Shown here: positions 33,573-42,890 of the stretch, piece after piece
How the letters are laid out: each line of letters opens with the position of its first letter
Position numbering within the stretch: position 1 is the stretch's first letter
DNA from: Flavobacteriales bacterium
Lineage (GTDB): Bacteria; Bacteroidota; Bacteroidia; Flavobacteriales_F; PHOS-HE28
Assembly: GCA_016710015.1 (NCBI GenBank)
Contig: JADJLR010000003.1
Coordinates: 372,001-436,000, forward strand
Direction: 5' to 3'
Length of the DNA: 64,000 bases
Notes under the pieces: generated by a model
Told to the model about the DNA's origin: nothing
Databases searched by the model: none
What the model saw: the letters and a program-made list of their open reading frames with translations, nothing else
Program-made: the position numbers and the translations under genes

Positions 33573-34844
33573 CTATGCGGTGAGTTTCCTGAAAATACCG
33601 TGATTCTCCTGTAACTCCGTAATGATCCAACGTTGAAAATGATCGGGCCAGGTCTTGTACCGATGGTAGAAATCGGGCTTGTTGAAGGTATAGCGCACCA
33701 GTTCATTCACCCCGAAGATGTTCGCGATCAATTGCCAAATGATGGTCCGGACCTGTGGGTCCTGATCTTTCACGGGATGGATCAAATGGTCGCGAATGGC
33801 GGCTTCTCCTTTCGTATCGATGGCCTCGTCACGTTGCAGTGCGCGTTTCACCTCCTCCAATTCGAAATAGTCCTCGCCCAGCACACCTTTGGACTGGAGG
33901 GTATGGATCAGACCCTTCTTCTTGCTGTCAGAAAGATCCGTCAACTCCACCGGCTCCTTCAACTTCAAGCTCGCATTCGCGAGTAACAGGTCCAATTCGT
34001 GGTCAAGCAATTCCGGCATCTCCTTGAAGTGGGCGTACGAGTGTTCCACGAGACCCTTGCTGAACAAATAGCCGACCAGAGCTGGATCGTTCAAGTTGAA
34101 CTCCACGTGTGCATGCTCCAATTCGCCAGAAACGGTGGAGGTGTTGTTCTGGTGGATCAGCACCGGTTTCCCGATCACGGTATCGCGCAGCACGTACAGG
34201 CCATCAAAGGCGGTGGTATAGAACGCCCTGATGTTCGTGAATGGGAAGGGCAGTACATCCAGATTTCGGAAACGGAGGTCGCCATACTCCAAGCCGCTTT
34301 CACCGATCTTCCGACGCAATTCGGGGTCGGCCCAGGCCATGGGTCTATCGAAGTAGGTGCGCACCAATTCCCGTTGCTCACGTGCTGCGGTGATCAGGTT
34401 CTTGGTGGTCTTGAACTGCACCTTCACCACATCGATCATGAGTAGGTCCTGTGGCGAACGGTAGGCACTGATGTCTTGGTCCAATGCTAACCACAGGCCG
34501 CAATCGGTGGTGATGTCTGTGATCTGTTTGGCGTACTTTTCGAAGACCTGTTGATGGATGTCCCAATCGAACGAATGGTACGGGTAGTAGAGTGAACCTT
34601 GTTGTTGTTCCGGACTGATGATGATCGCATACGGATTGGCGCTTCCGTGGCAGAGGTATTGCTTGTTCTGCTGTTCGTCCGCAATCTCCGGGCTCCACCC
34701 CCATCCATCGATATGGAATTCGTTCAACTCGGTACGCTCCAATCCGATATCGTCCAAACACGCATTGTAGCGCTCCACCAATTCCTTGGTGGCTACGTGG
34801 AACAATTGCCCACCGAAGAGTCCGCTTTGGATCAGCTTCAACAT
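33573..34844 (-). CDS. Unknown protein, possibly DUF6638 family
   Basis: 423 aa, soluble, without signal peptide. It is rich in aromatic and acidic residues (HIDGWGWSPEIADE, SLYYPYHSFDWD). From memory I associate this arrangement, next to a large AAA ATPase and a coiled-coil protein in Bacteroidota, with the DUF6638 label; I cannot verify it. Its start overlaps the ATPase stop by one base, which suggests co-translation and a shared complex. No catalytic motif seen. Confidence 0.7.
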   Translation of the reverse strand: MLKLIQSGLFGGQLFHVATKELVERYNACLDDIGLERTELNEFHIDGWGWSPEIADEQQNKQYLCHGSANPYAIIISPEQQQGSLYYPYHSFDWDIHQQVFEKYAKQITDITTDCGLWLALDQDISAYRSPQDLLMIDVVKVQFKTTKNLITAAREQRELVRTYFDRPMAWADPELRRKIGESGLEYGDLRFRNLDVLPFPFTNIRAFYTTAFDGLYVLRDTVIGKPVLIHQNNTSTVSGELEHAHVEFNLNDPALVGYLFSKGLVEHSYAHFKEMPELLDHELDLLLANASLKLKEPVELTDLSDSKKKGLIHTLQSKGVLGEDYFELEEVKRALQRDEAIDTKGEAAIRDHLIHPVKDQDPQVRTIIWQLIANIFGVNELVRYTFNKPDFYHRYKTWPDHFQRWIITELQENHGIFRKLTA

Positions 34845-37800
34845 TACTTGCCCACGTTCTTTCTCGCCTGCAATTCCATCGCCTTCTGTTGGATGTAGAG
34901 TTCTTCCGCACGCCGCTCCACTTGCCGATCGATGCCCGTTTCATTGATGCGGATCGCGTTGTCCAAATAGTTCAGTGCTTCTTGCAGGCGCACTTCCTCG
35001 AAACTGATGTGGCCGAGGTTGGACCGCATCAATTCCTTCAACATGGAAAATTTGGTCGCGTAGTCCTTGAAGAAGAACTCATCGGGCTTGTCCCACCAGA
35101 CCGAAGGCAGGTCGAAATCCGTGACCCGCGCATCCACGGCCTTCTGGATGTTACGCAGATCACGTGAACTGAAGAACGGAAAACGGTCGAGCACAGCAGT
35201 GTAGAACACGCCGAAGAACTCGTGCGTGCCTGCGTCGTGTTGCTTGAGGCTGGCTTCGTAGATCGTCCGCAGATCCGCATTCTGTACCTCGGTGTTTCCG
35301 CCTTTGTGCAGGTCGTTCATGGACGCGACCTGTCGTTGCGCGCTCATGAACTCGTAGTCCTTCACGCCGGGGTCCTTGATGAACTTCGGATCCAGTTCAC
35401 GGTACTTCTTCCACCACAAATGGTCCTGATCCACGAAATCCTCGAAGCGCTTGGCTCCTTCCATGCTCACCCGCACTTGTATGCGCGAAAGCACCGCCTT
35501 GTCGATCTGGTCCGGGATGTTGGTGAAGAGGCTGATCATGCGGTTGCCGTGGTTCACCGCGTATGCACCTTCCGTATTGCGCAGGAAAACACCGATGAAT
35601 TCGCGCACACCGGCGGATACTCCCTGTCGTGTACGTTCCTCCAGATTATTCTCGGCATCGTCGATCGGCGCGAAGACGATCTTGCCGGTATCCTGCATCG
35701 GACGGAACCATTCGATGGCGCGTTCCGCTGAGCCGCCTTGGAAGGTGGAGATGATGTTCTCCGGCAAAGGCCAGAAGAGGAAGGGCAACTTCAACACTTC
35801 GCACCGCTCTTGCAACATGGTCGCGACAGCCGCGATGAGCATGCTCTTGCCAGTACCGGGCTTGCCATCGGCCATGGTGATGCTTGGCATGCCGCCGAGC
35901 ACCAACATCGGGTTCTTCTGTTCGTTGAGGTCGTAGCAGAGCAGCCGTTCTGCGAAGCGCCGGAACATGTGCTTGGCCTGTTCGTTGGCTACGATATCCT
36001 CCATGCGGGTGGCGTTGAACTCCACTCCTTTCACCTGCGCGGTGTATGCCACCTCGAAGCCTTGGATCGTGAAGTCCGCATGCTCCAGCTTGTAGTTCTG
36101 CGAGGTGAAGAAGTCGGCATCCTTCAGTGACGCTTTGCGCATCAGCACCTCCTCCATCAACCGCTCGAAAAAGAGCAGCGTGATCTTCAGTAATTCGAGG
36201 TCGGACTTCACCACACCACTGCGCTCCAAGTAGGCCGCGTAGTAGTACATGGCGCACTGCATGGCTTGACTCGGACGGCTCAACTTCACCTCCGGTATAC
36301 CACCGAAATCGATGTTGATGGACGAGTGCTCATCCGAACGCACATTGTTCAGGAAGTACGTGATGTAGTACGATGCTACGAAGAGTACGATGGCGGAAGA
36401 GGTCTGCAACTTATCGTGGAAGGCAGGCATCTCACTTTGGTGCAAACTGCCGTCGTTGTTCTTCTGCTGCAACAATTCCAAGCCGCTGCTCCGCTCGAAC
36501 AACGCGCTGATGTGCTTGCCCAAACTGAAGCCCTTTCGGATCGCATTGAGCACCACGTTCGTCGTATTGGTGAGTATGGTGCGGTCATCGCTGATTCGCA
36601 CGGCGCTCTTCAACACGGAGAGCTCGTCCGTCTCACCAACGTTCAGCGTCTTGCCCACGTGCAACAAGAAGCTCGCGTCCAGATGCGTATTGCTCGCTGG
36701 TCTACTCCGGTGGTCCGGCGTCCAGCTCACCATCTTCAGCAAGGCCGTCACCTCCTCCTTGTAGGCGTTCAATTGCTCCTCTGTAACGGGGATCTGCGAT
36801 GCTCCGCTCTTTTCCATATCACGCAACGGTGGACAAATGAATGGTGGCGTGCTCAATTGTTTGAGCATCTCCTTCTGGTTATCGCTCAGGTACTGCATAA
36901 CGGTGTGCGTTGTGAAGAGGTAACTCTGTACCTCGCTCGCCATGCGCTCCATACAGTCCTTGTTGGTCTCGTCCACATGGAAGACCTCACGCAATTCGCT
37001 CTTGGAAAGCAAACCGGTACTCTTCTTTTCCTGACCCACCGAGAAGACGATCTCGGTGGTCACATGCATCACGAAATGTCCGGATGGTATGTGTTCACCG
37101 ATCTCCTTCGCTTGTTCATCCTCGGACTTGTCGTACGCACTCAGGATCGGTCCGATATCAAGGCGCTTCAACACTTTCGGATGCACCCATGCGCAAGCTT
37201 CGTCGATGTCCGAAGCGATGACCTTGAGGGGAGCTGTGTTGTGGGTACATTTCTTGATCATGTCCACGAAATCTGGATCCTTGTCCACACGTTCCGTGAT
37301 CGGCCCATCCGGATCCGGCACATTATCGAAGACCATCAAGTACACATAGGGGCGATTCGTGACCGGGTCGAACGAAGCCCAAGAGCAGAGGAAGCGCTTG
37401 TCGTGTTGCGCGGCATTGAACACCTTCAACTCCCGCAAATTCCCGGGAACGAATTCCGAGAAGAGGCCACCCTTTTCGAGCGCCAAGTGATATTGGGAGG
37501 CTGCTAATTTCCGCAATAGCGGAAACGGATCGCTTTCACCTCCGATCAACTTGTCCAGCAGCTGTCGTTTGATGTGCTCTACATTCACGGAAGGCAAGGC
37601 CCCCTTCTTCAAAAGCTCCAGATCCGCTCCCAGCTTGCGCAGCTCCATGTGATTGGGGAATCCACTTGCTGTAAGGTCGATACGCATCTGCTCCTGATCC
37701 TCGAAAAGGTATTTCAACCCCAACGCCTTCAAGGTGATCAAGAACCGTAGGGCCAGATCGCGGATGACCATTACCTCCTGCTCTTGGGTACCATCCTTCG

Positions 37801-37930
37801 GAGCAAACCTTGTGGTAAAGGCATCAAGGACATGGGTAACGAACTTGAAGTACCGTTCGTACTCCACATTGTTCTCCAGAATGGAGCGGTCGAGGTCCGT
37901 GAAATGGCTCTCGATGTCGATGGTCTTCAT
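34844..37930 (-). CDS. Large AAA+ family ATPase of unknown function
   Basis: 1028 aa. The N-terminal 650 residues have no recognised domain. The AAA+ core lies at about 670-860: Walker A GKPGTGKS near residue 690, an acidic Walker B-like strand (IVFAPIDDAENN) near 750, a sensor-1-like FTNIPDQID and a downstream SRIQVRVSM that could supply the arginine finger. The C-terminal region is helical. Asp-Asp replaces the usual Asp-Glu of Walker B. It overlaps the 130-aa gene by 4 bases (ATGA) and the next gene by 1 base. A remodelling ATPase acting with its neighbours is the likeliest role. Confidence 0.85.
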   Translation of the reverse strand: MKTIDIESHFTDLDRSILENNVEYERYFKFVTHVLDAFTTRFAPKDGTQEQEVMVIRDLALRFLITLKALGLKYLFEDQEQMRIDLTASGFPNHMELRKLGADLELLKKGALPSVNVEHIKRQLLDKLIGGESDPFPLLRKLAASQYHLALEKGGLFSEFVPGNLRELKVFNAAQHDKRFLCSWASFDPVTNRPYVYLMVFDNVPDPDGPITERVDKDPDFVDMIKKCTHNTAPLKVIASDIDEACAWVHPKVLKRLDIGPILSAYDKSEDEQAKEIGEHIPSGHFVMHVTTEIVFSVGQEKKSTGLLSKSELREVFHVDETNKDCMERMASEVQSYLFTTHTVMQYLSDNQKEMLKQLSTPPFICPPLRDMEKSGASQIPVTEEQLNAYKEEVTALLKMVSWTPDHRSRPASNTHLDASFLLHVGKTLNVGETDELSVLKSAVRISDDRTILTNTTNVVLNAIRKGFSLGKHISALFERSSGLELLQQKNNDGSLHQSEMPAFHDKLQTSSAIVLFVASYYITYFLNNVRSDEHSSINIDFGGIPEVKLSRPSQAMQCAMYYYAAYLERSGVVKSDLELLKITLLFFERLMEEVLMRKASLKDADFFTSQNYKLEHADFTIQGFEVAYTAQVKGVEFNATRMEDIVANEQAKHMFRRFAERLLCYDLNEQKNPMLVLGGMPSITMADGKPGTGKSMLIAAVATMLQERCEVLKLPFLFWPLPENIISTFQGGSAERAIEWFRPMQDTGKIVFAPIDDAENNLEERTRQGVSAGVREFIGVFLRNTEGAYAVNHGNRMISLFTNIPDQIDKAVLSRIQVRVSMEGAKRFEDFVDQDHLWWKKYRELDPKFIKDPGVKDYEFMSAQRQVASMNDLHKGGNTEVQNADLRTIYEASLKQHDAGTHEFFGVFYTAVLDRFPFFSSRDLRNIQKAVDARVTDFDLPSVWWDKPDEFFFKDYATKFSMLKELMRSNLGHISFEEVRLQEALNYLDNAIRINETGIDRQVERRAEELYIQQKAMELQARKNVGK

Positions 37931-38319
37931 TCTTGTTCAAGCCATTTCATCGGTTTGACCCTTCCGATCGTTACTTCAAATTCAAAGCCATCATACTCAA
38001 CATCGGTGCCGAGCGTGCTATGTTCAATAACGCCTGGGGTCTCTTCCGCTTCCACTTGGACAATGTCGCCTTCAACTGTGGATATTCGGTATGATAACCC
38101 ATTCGTGTCGATCTCCTCGATCTCACCCAAGAACTTGTGCTCTATCCGTTCGATCCGCCCAGTGGTTGAAAGTGTTAACCCGTCTCCCACAAACCCGGTG
38201 TCGAACTGAAGTCGTCCATTCTCATTGAGAATCAATATGAACTCGTTCTCCAAACCGATCCGTATTGGTTGGTCAAGTTCATGCCACGCAGCACACCACT
38301 GTACTTTGATCGATTCCAA
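37927..38319 (-). CDS. Small beta-rich protein of unknown function
   Basis: 130 aa, acidic, soluble, predicted mostly beta (FILILNENGRLQFDTGFVGDG, YRISTVEGDIVQVEAEE). No family recognised. It lies 20 bases after the coiled-coil gene and overlaps the ATPase start by 4 bases, so it is embedded in the cluster and may be an adaptor. Confidence 0.65.
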   Translation of the reverse strand: MESIKVQWCAAWHELDQPIRIGLENEFILILNENGRLQFDTGFVGDGLTLSTTGRIERIEHKFLGEIEEIDTNGLSYRISTVEGDIVQVEAEETPGVIEHSTLGTDVEYDGFEFEVTIGRVKPMKWLEQE

Positions 38320-38339
38320 AGTGAACTATTGGCCTAGGT

Positions 38340-39707
38340 TCAACCCAACAGATCATCCACCCCACCCTCTTTCTTCGGTGCGGCAGGTCGTGTGGGTGCG
38401 CCACCGGTGCCTTCGTGGTTGCTACTGAAGGTTTCACTCACATCGATCCCGAACTTGTCGCTGTGCGCTTTCAGGATCTCCGCATCCTTGGCCTTGAACT
38501 GCGCCGTGGCTTCGGCCATTGCGACCAACACCTTGTGCAACTCGGTCATGCGCTCGGGGTGCTTCTTCACCCGATCGATACGGTCGCGCTCGCTGGAAAC
38601 GAACACCTTCGCAGCGATCTCGGTGATCTTCTGGTCGGTCTTCACCCCAGCCTCTTCGTAGATCGAAGCCGCTTCTTGTGCGGTGGCGGTACGGATCAAT
38701 TGCAAGCCAGATTCGTAGGTGGTGACACGCTCTTCGGTATCGCTCTTGAGTTGACCGATCAACTGTTTCAGGTTGTTCTTGGTGGTGGTCTGGGCTTCCA
38801 AGTGGATCACGATCTGGTCCACGAAACGCTCCTTGCTCTGGAAGATGCCCAAGGCGATGTTGAACTTGCCCTTCACCTCGGCACGGCGCTCGCGCATGTC
38901 GGCGATCTTCTTCTGCTGCTCGGTGTATTCCGGACTGTTGTTCGCCAGCTCCTCCAAGGACTTCTCCTCCATCTTCATCAAAGCCTCCAAGTTCTCCAGC
39001 TCGGCCTTGCGGCTCTCCATCACCTTGGCGGCCTTCTCCTTGGTTTCGAACGCGAGCTCCTTGCGGTTCTTCAGCGCGTCGATCTGTTTCTCCACCTCCA
39101 GGATCATTTCCTCGACCACACCACTTAGACCCTGCACCTGACTGATGATGCGGTTCAACGAATCCCCGATATCGGCGTTCTTCAAGCGTTCTCTGTAGGA
39201 ACGATTGGCATCCTGCTCGGCCTGCTTCACACCTTGTTCAGAAGCTGCCAGTTCATTGGTCAGTCGGTTCACCTTGCTGTTCTTGTACCCGAAGAGGATG
39301 TTCCAAGCGTTGCTCATACCGTTCGCATCGGTAAGGTCCCGCCCAGCAGCCTCCAGCTTCGATTTCGCGCTGGCCACCAACTTCAATTCGCTTTCGTCCA
39401 GCTCCTGCAGGTTAGCGAACTCGCCGCCACAGCTATCAAGCATGGCGCGCAAGTGCAGCATCAGCTCCTGAAGGTCCTTCTCAGTGCTCTCCACATCGCC
39501 GTTCAGGCTCTCGAACTTGGCGTTGATGATCCCCGAGACGATATCCTCCGAACTCTTGTTGTTCGCTGCGGCGCTCTCGATCTCGCTCTCTATGTTGTCC
39601 AACTTCGAGATCACGTCGCTCGCCTTCTTCTTTTGGATCCGCGCCTTCAACTCGCTCACCTTCTTCTCGTCCCCGAGTTCATCCAATAGATCGAAACTGT
39701 CTGCCAT
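38340..39707 (-). CDS. Coiled-coil protein (often labelled microtubule-binding protein), first gene of the AAA cluster
   Basis: 455 aa, almost entirely helical and charged. Long heptad-like stretches span about residues 10-110 and 190-370 (EEMILEVEKQIDALKNRK, EYTEQQKKIADMRERRAEVK). The C-terminus is a flexible Pro/Gly tail ending GGVDDLLG. The common label is misleading in bacteria; the length and helical make-up distantly recall TelA-type proteins, but I do not see a clear TelA signature. As first gene of the tight cluster it may form a scaffold for the ATPase. Confidence 0.75.
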   Translation of the reverse strand: MADSFDLLDELGDEKKVSELKARIQKKKASDVISKLDNIESEIESAAANNKSSEDIVSGIINAKFESLNGDVESTEKDLQELMLHLRAMLDSCGGEFANLQELDESELKLVASAKSKLEAAGRDLTDANGMSNAWNILFGYKNSKVNRLTNELAASEQGVKQAEQDANRSYRERLKNADIGDSLNRIISQVQGLSGVVEEMILEVEKQIDALKNRKELAFETKEKAAKVMESRKAELENLEALMKMEEKSLEELANNSPEYTEQQKKIADMRERRAEVKGKFNIALGIFQSKERFVDQIVIHLEAQTTTKNNLKQLIGQLKSDTEERVTTYESGLQLIRTATAQEAASIYEEAGVKTDQKITEIAAKVFVSSERDRIDRVKKHPERMTELHKVLVAMAEATAQFKAKDAEILKAHSDKFGIDVSETFSSNHEGTGGAPTRPAAPKKEGGVDDLLG

Positions 39708-39854
39708 GTGTAGTTGTGATTAGCGGCCTGTGGCCAGTCCGAAAGATATGCGCCAGCCCATGAACCACTCCTCACCTATGGAGGAACGGCCAAAGTTGCC
39801 CGTGCATGGAGCCACACGAGGATGGATCCTCAGTGGTCGGGTTGGGCCGAGGTG

Positions 39855-41045
39855 TTAGATCACGCCCAGTTCCTTACCGACCTTGGCAAAAGATGCCAGT
39901 GCGCGGTCGATGTGTTCATCGCTGTGGGCAGCGCTCAATTGTACGCGGATCCGGGCGGTATCCTTGGGAACCACCGGGTAGAAGAAACCGATCACGTAGA
40001 TCCCTTCATCCAGTAGCGCATCGGCCATCAGTTGGCTCAACTTCGCATCACCGAGCATCACCGGAACGATGGCCGCACCTGCACCGCGTGTTTTAAAGCC
40101 CAGTGCCTCGATGCCGCTGCGGAAACGGTCCACGTTCTTCTCCAAGCGATCGCGAAGTGTTGTTGACCCACTGAGCAGGTCGATCACCGTGATGGATGCA
40201 CCGACGATGCAAGGCGCGAGCGAATTGCTGAAGAGGTACGGACGTGACCGTTGCCGAAGCAACTCAACGATCTCCTTACGGGCACTGGTGTATCCACCCA
40301 TAGCTCCGCCGAGCGCCTTGCCCAAAGTACCCGTGATGATATCGACACGACCAGTGACACCACAGTGTTCCACACTTCCGCGCCCTGTCTTTCCAATGAA
40401 TCCAGCTGCATGGCATTCGTCCACCATGACCAAGGCTTCGTATTGATCGGCCAGGTCACAAACACCCTTGAGATCCGCAATGATACCATCCATGCTGAAT
40501 ACACCGTCGGTCACGATCAGGATATGGCGAGCGCCATCCTTCTTCGCGGTCTTCAGTTGCACCTCCAGATCGGCCATGTCGTTGTTGGCGTACCGGTAGC
40601 GCATGGCCTTGCAAAGCCGCACACCGTCGATGATGCTAGCGTGGTTGAGCGAATCACTGATGATGGCATCGAGCTCCGTGAGCAGTGGTTCGAAGACACC
40701 ACCGTTCGCATCGAAGCACGCCGCATACAGGATGGAATCATCCATGGAATGGAACGCGGACAATTTGGCTTCGAGTTCCTTGTGGATATCCTGTGTGCCG
40801 CAGATGAATCGCACACTGCTCAGGCCATAGCCGTGCGAATCCAACGTATCGTGTGCCGCTTTCGTCACCGCTGGATGAGAAGACAGTCCGAGGTAGTTAT
40901 TGGAGCAGAAATTCAAAACATTCCGACCGTTCACGGTGATCTCTGCACCCTGTTGGCTGGTGATGACACGTTCGCGTTTGAATAGACCGGCCTCTTGAAT
41001 GGAGGATATTTCGTTCTTCAGAAGCTGATGGATACTGCCGTACAT
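39855..41045 (-). CDS. kbl: Glycine C-acetyltransferase (2-amino-3-ketobutyrate CoA ligase)
   Basis: 396 aa from the ATG at 41045, matching the family length; the longer frame from 41147 adds sequence overlapping the upstream gene. It is a PLP-dependent alpha-oxoamine synthase: FCSNNYLGLSSHP, FICGTQDIHK, the VDECHAAGFIG strand and the PLP lysine in GTLGKALGG. GFFYPVVPKDTARIRVQLSAAH points to Kbl rather than serine palmitoyltransferase or BioF. It handles the CoA-dependent step of threonine breakdown. tdh is not in the window. Confidence 0.93.
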   Translation of the reverse strand: MYGSIHQLLKNEISSIQEAGLFKRERVITSQQGAEITVNGRNVLNFCSNNYLGLSSHPAVTKAAHDTLDSHGYGLSSVRFICGTQDIHKELEAKLSAFHSMDDSILYAACFDANGGVFEPLLTELDAIISDSLNHASIIDGVRLCKAMRYRYANNDMADLEVQLKTAKKDGARHILIVTDGVFSMDGIIADLKGVCDLADQYEALVMVDECHAAGFIGKTGRGSVEHCGVTGRVDIITGTLGKALGGAMGGYTSARKEIVELLRQRSRPYLFSNSLAPCIVGASITVIDLLSGSTTLRDRLEKNVDRFRSGIEALGFKTRGAGAAIVPVMLGDAKLSQLMADALLDEGIYVIGFFYPVVPKDTARIRVQLSAAHSDEHIDRALASFAKVGKELGVI

Positions 41046-41143
41046 GCTGATGGGGATGAACGGCAAAGGTGCGAACTCGTCGCTGAACCATGGATCCGCA
41101 TCTCCTGGATGGATGGTCCATGTCGATCCGTCAACGGATCCGA

Positions 41144-41887
41144 TCACTGTTTGCGGAAGTAGCCGTTGCTGTACTCGTTGGCGTACAGCAAAGAGACCTT
41201 TTCCGGTTTGTCCTTGAAGAATTCATCCGTTGCGCGCTTCACACCTGGCGAGCGAAAGCCTCCTAGAAGTCCCTTGCGCGGTAGGATCTTTTCGTCGTAG
41301 TAAACGGCGACCATGGCGATCGCACCAGGAGTCATCCGCCCATAGACGTGCGGTAGGACATGCTTCGTGGATTCGTACAGATCACCGTCAATGAGCACAA
41401 AGGCGATCTTCTCTGGCAAGTCCTTGGGAACGGTCTCTTCGAACCAACCTTTGTGGACGTGCGGCATCTTCAAGCCCAAAGCCTCGAATTTGCGCTTGAA
41501 CAATTCGAGACCTGCGGCCATGTACCCTTTCTGGTAAACTCTGTCCTGCTTATCGTTCTCACTCAACTCCGGCAATCCCTCGAAACTGTCGAAGGCGTGC
41601 AGTTGTCTCTCTGGAGCCAGCTCATCCAATATCTTTCGCATAACGATGGTGCTATCACCGGAGTTGCAACCGAGATCCACGATATCGCCGGGGATCTTGT
41701 TCACCAACACTTGCTCCAAAAGGAAGAAGAGATTCATGCGCGCTTCCACGCTCGCCATGTTCGGGGGAGGCGGTGTGAGTTGCGCACGAATGCGCAATTT
41801 CCGAAAGACCTTGTTCGCGGTACGTTGCCGATCCGTAGGCGTGCGATGGTCCCAATCAAAGGTGGTGGCTATGAATGCGTTGTCCAT
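41144..41887 (-). CDS. TylF/MycF-like O-methyltransferase
   Basis: 247 aa, class I methyltransferase. The SAM motif is DIVDLGCNSGDSTIVMR (about 68-84), followed by HAFDSFEGLPE, and ALIDGD-type metal and active-site residues appear as FVLIDGDLYEST. These are hallmarks of the TylF/MycF group, which methylates sugars or small molecules. It lies 77 bases downstream of the JmjC-like gene on the same strand. Substrate unknown. Confidence 0.85.
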   Translation of the reverse strand: MDNAFIATTFDWDHRTPTDRQRTANKVFRKLRIRAQLTPPPPNMASVEARMNLFFLLEQVLVNKIPGDIVDLGCNSGDSTIVMRKILDELAPERQLHAFDSFEGLPELSENDKQDRVYQKGYMAAGLELFKRKFEALGLKMPHVHKGWFEETVPKDLPEKIAFVLIDGDLYESTKHVLPHVYGRMTPGAIAMVAVYYDEKILPRKGLLGGFRSPGVKRATDEFFKDKPEKVSLLYANEYSNGYFRKQ

Positions 41888-41964
41888 CGTTCAATACGTA
41901 TCGGTCCGGTCAGATACAGAAGATCGGCAAAGGAACGTATTTACGCGAACCCACAGCTAGGGGT

Positions 41965-42852
41965 TCAGTGCAACGATTCAATTGCGGACATGAGGCTTCC
42001 GACCCCTTTGCCTATACCGAAGGCTACTTTGGCTTTGAACTTACTGCGCTGCGACCAACGCTTGTACTTATCGCGAAGGTACATGTCGTAGTTCAACGTA
42101 TTCAGGACAACGCGCCCAGAAGAGATGCTGGGGCAATGTGTCACGGTGGTGTGCCACCAACCGCAGGGGAAATAGATCGTCTCTCCCGCGTTGAGTGTTG
42201 CGAAATATGGCTTGGCCTTCGCGAACAGCGGGAATCGCTCGAGGTCCGGATCGAAGACATTGGTCACCCGAGAGAATTTCTCATTGTCCGGTCGAGGGTA
42301 CATATACGGGCCATCCTCCGGGCGGTAGAGCACGAAGTCCTTCGCACCGTAGATCTGTGTGATATTCGTTCCTAGGTAAAGCGCATCGAAATGCACGAAG
42401 GGAAAGGCCGATCCATTACCCCCGAAGAAGATCTCATGGATCGGGGTTCCATGCATCAGCGCTTTGGGCATGAGCGGGGATCGAACACGGTCCATCCTCC
42501 CGAAGACGATGGCAGGTTCGATATCCTTCAGCAGATCCGGAAAATAGTCCGTCATCTCCACGCAGTAAGGATAGGGCGCGGGATCCTCCGGCGTGGAGGC
42601 CAAGACCCTGTCGACCTGTTCGGCCAACGTGATCAACCTTCCATCCAACTCCTTGGTCAAATGACCGTAGTGGGTCTTGAAGAACTCGGGAGTCCACTTC
42701 CCGATCGCTGGCCAATCCTTGGCGGCATCGGTCAGGATCACTGGCAAGTTCTTGTTCACATACTCGTTCAGGAGGGCTTTTCGGCCCAAATTCGACCTGC
42801 GGTCGATCTGGAAAGGGTTCTGCATGCTCTGGCGGATCTCATCAGGGAGCAA
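41965..42852 (-). CDS. Cupin-like / JmjC-domain Fe(II)/2-oxoglutarate-dependent oxygenase
   Basis: 295 aa. The metal-binding HxD is seen in FPFVHFDAL and the distal histidine in PCGWWHTTV, the classic JmjC or factor-inhibiting-HIF-like layout. The N-terminal segment (NKNLPVILTDAAKDWPA) is typical of these proteins. It probably hydroxylates a protein or small molecule. It is followed by a TylF-like methyltransferase, so both may modify one product. A TATTTTCGC box (42874-42882, minus) lies 22 bases upstream. Confidence 0.88.
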   Translation of the reverse strand: MLPDEIRQSMQNPFQIDRRSNLGRKALLNEYVNKNLPVILTDAAKDWPAIGKWTPEFFKTHYGHLTKELDGRLITLAEQVDRVLASTPEDPAPYPYCVEMTDYFPDLLKDIEPAIVFGRMDRVRSPLMPKALMHGTPIHEIFFGGNGSAFPFVHFDALYLGTNITQIYGAKDFVLYRPEDGPYMYPRPDNEKFSRVTNVFDPDLERFPLFAKAKPYFATLNAGETIYFPCGWWHTTVTHCPSISSGRVVLNTLNYDMYLRDKYKRWSQRSKFKAKVAFGIGKGVGSLMSAIESLH

Positions 42853-42873
42853 ACGACCTCCGATAGTAGGTTA

Positions 42874-42882
42874 GCGAAAATA
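42874..42882 (-). promoter_or_regulatory. Candidate -7 box (TATTTTCGC) for the JmjC-like gene
   Basis: Matches TAnnTTYG on the minus strand, 21 bases upstream of the ATG, in the short gap after the CPBP gene. Confidence 0.4.
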
Positions 42883-42890
42883 CATAATGA

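Noticed and set aside
36266..37507. 413-codon plus-strand open frame over the ATPase gene
   Set aside because: Antisense of the AAA+ ATPase gene; histidine- and arginine-rich composition typical of shadow frames.
38340..39707. Clear assignment as a tellurite-resistance TelA protein
   Set aside because: Coiled-coil content and size are similar, but no convincing TelA signature was found by eye.
39855..41045. Serine palmitoyltransferase (sphingolipid synthesis)
   Set aside because: Same superfamily, but FICGTQDIHK and the C-terminal ARIRVQLSAAH pattern fit Kbl better.
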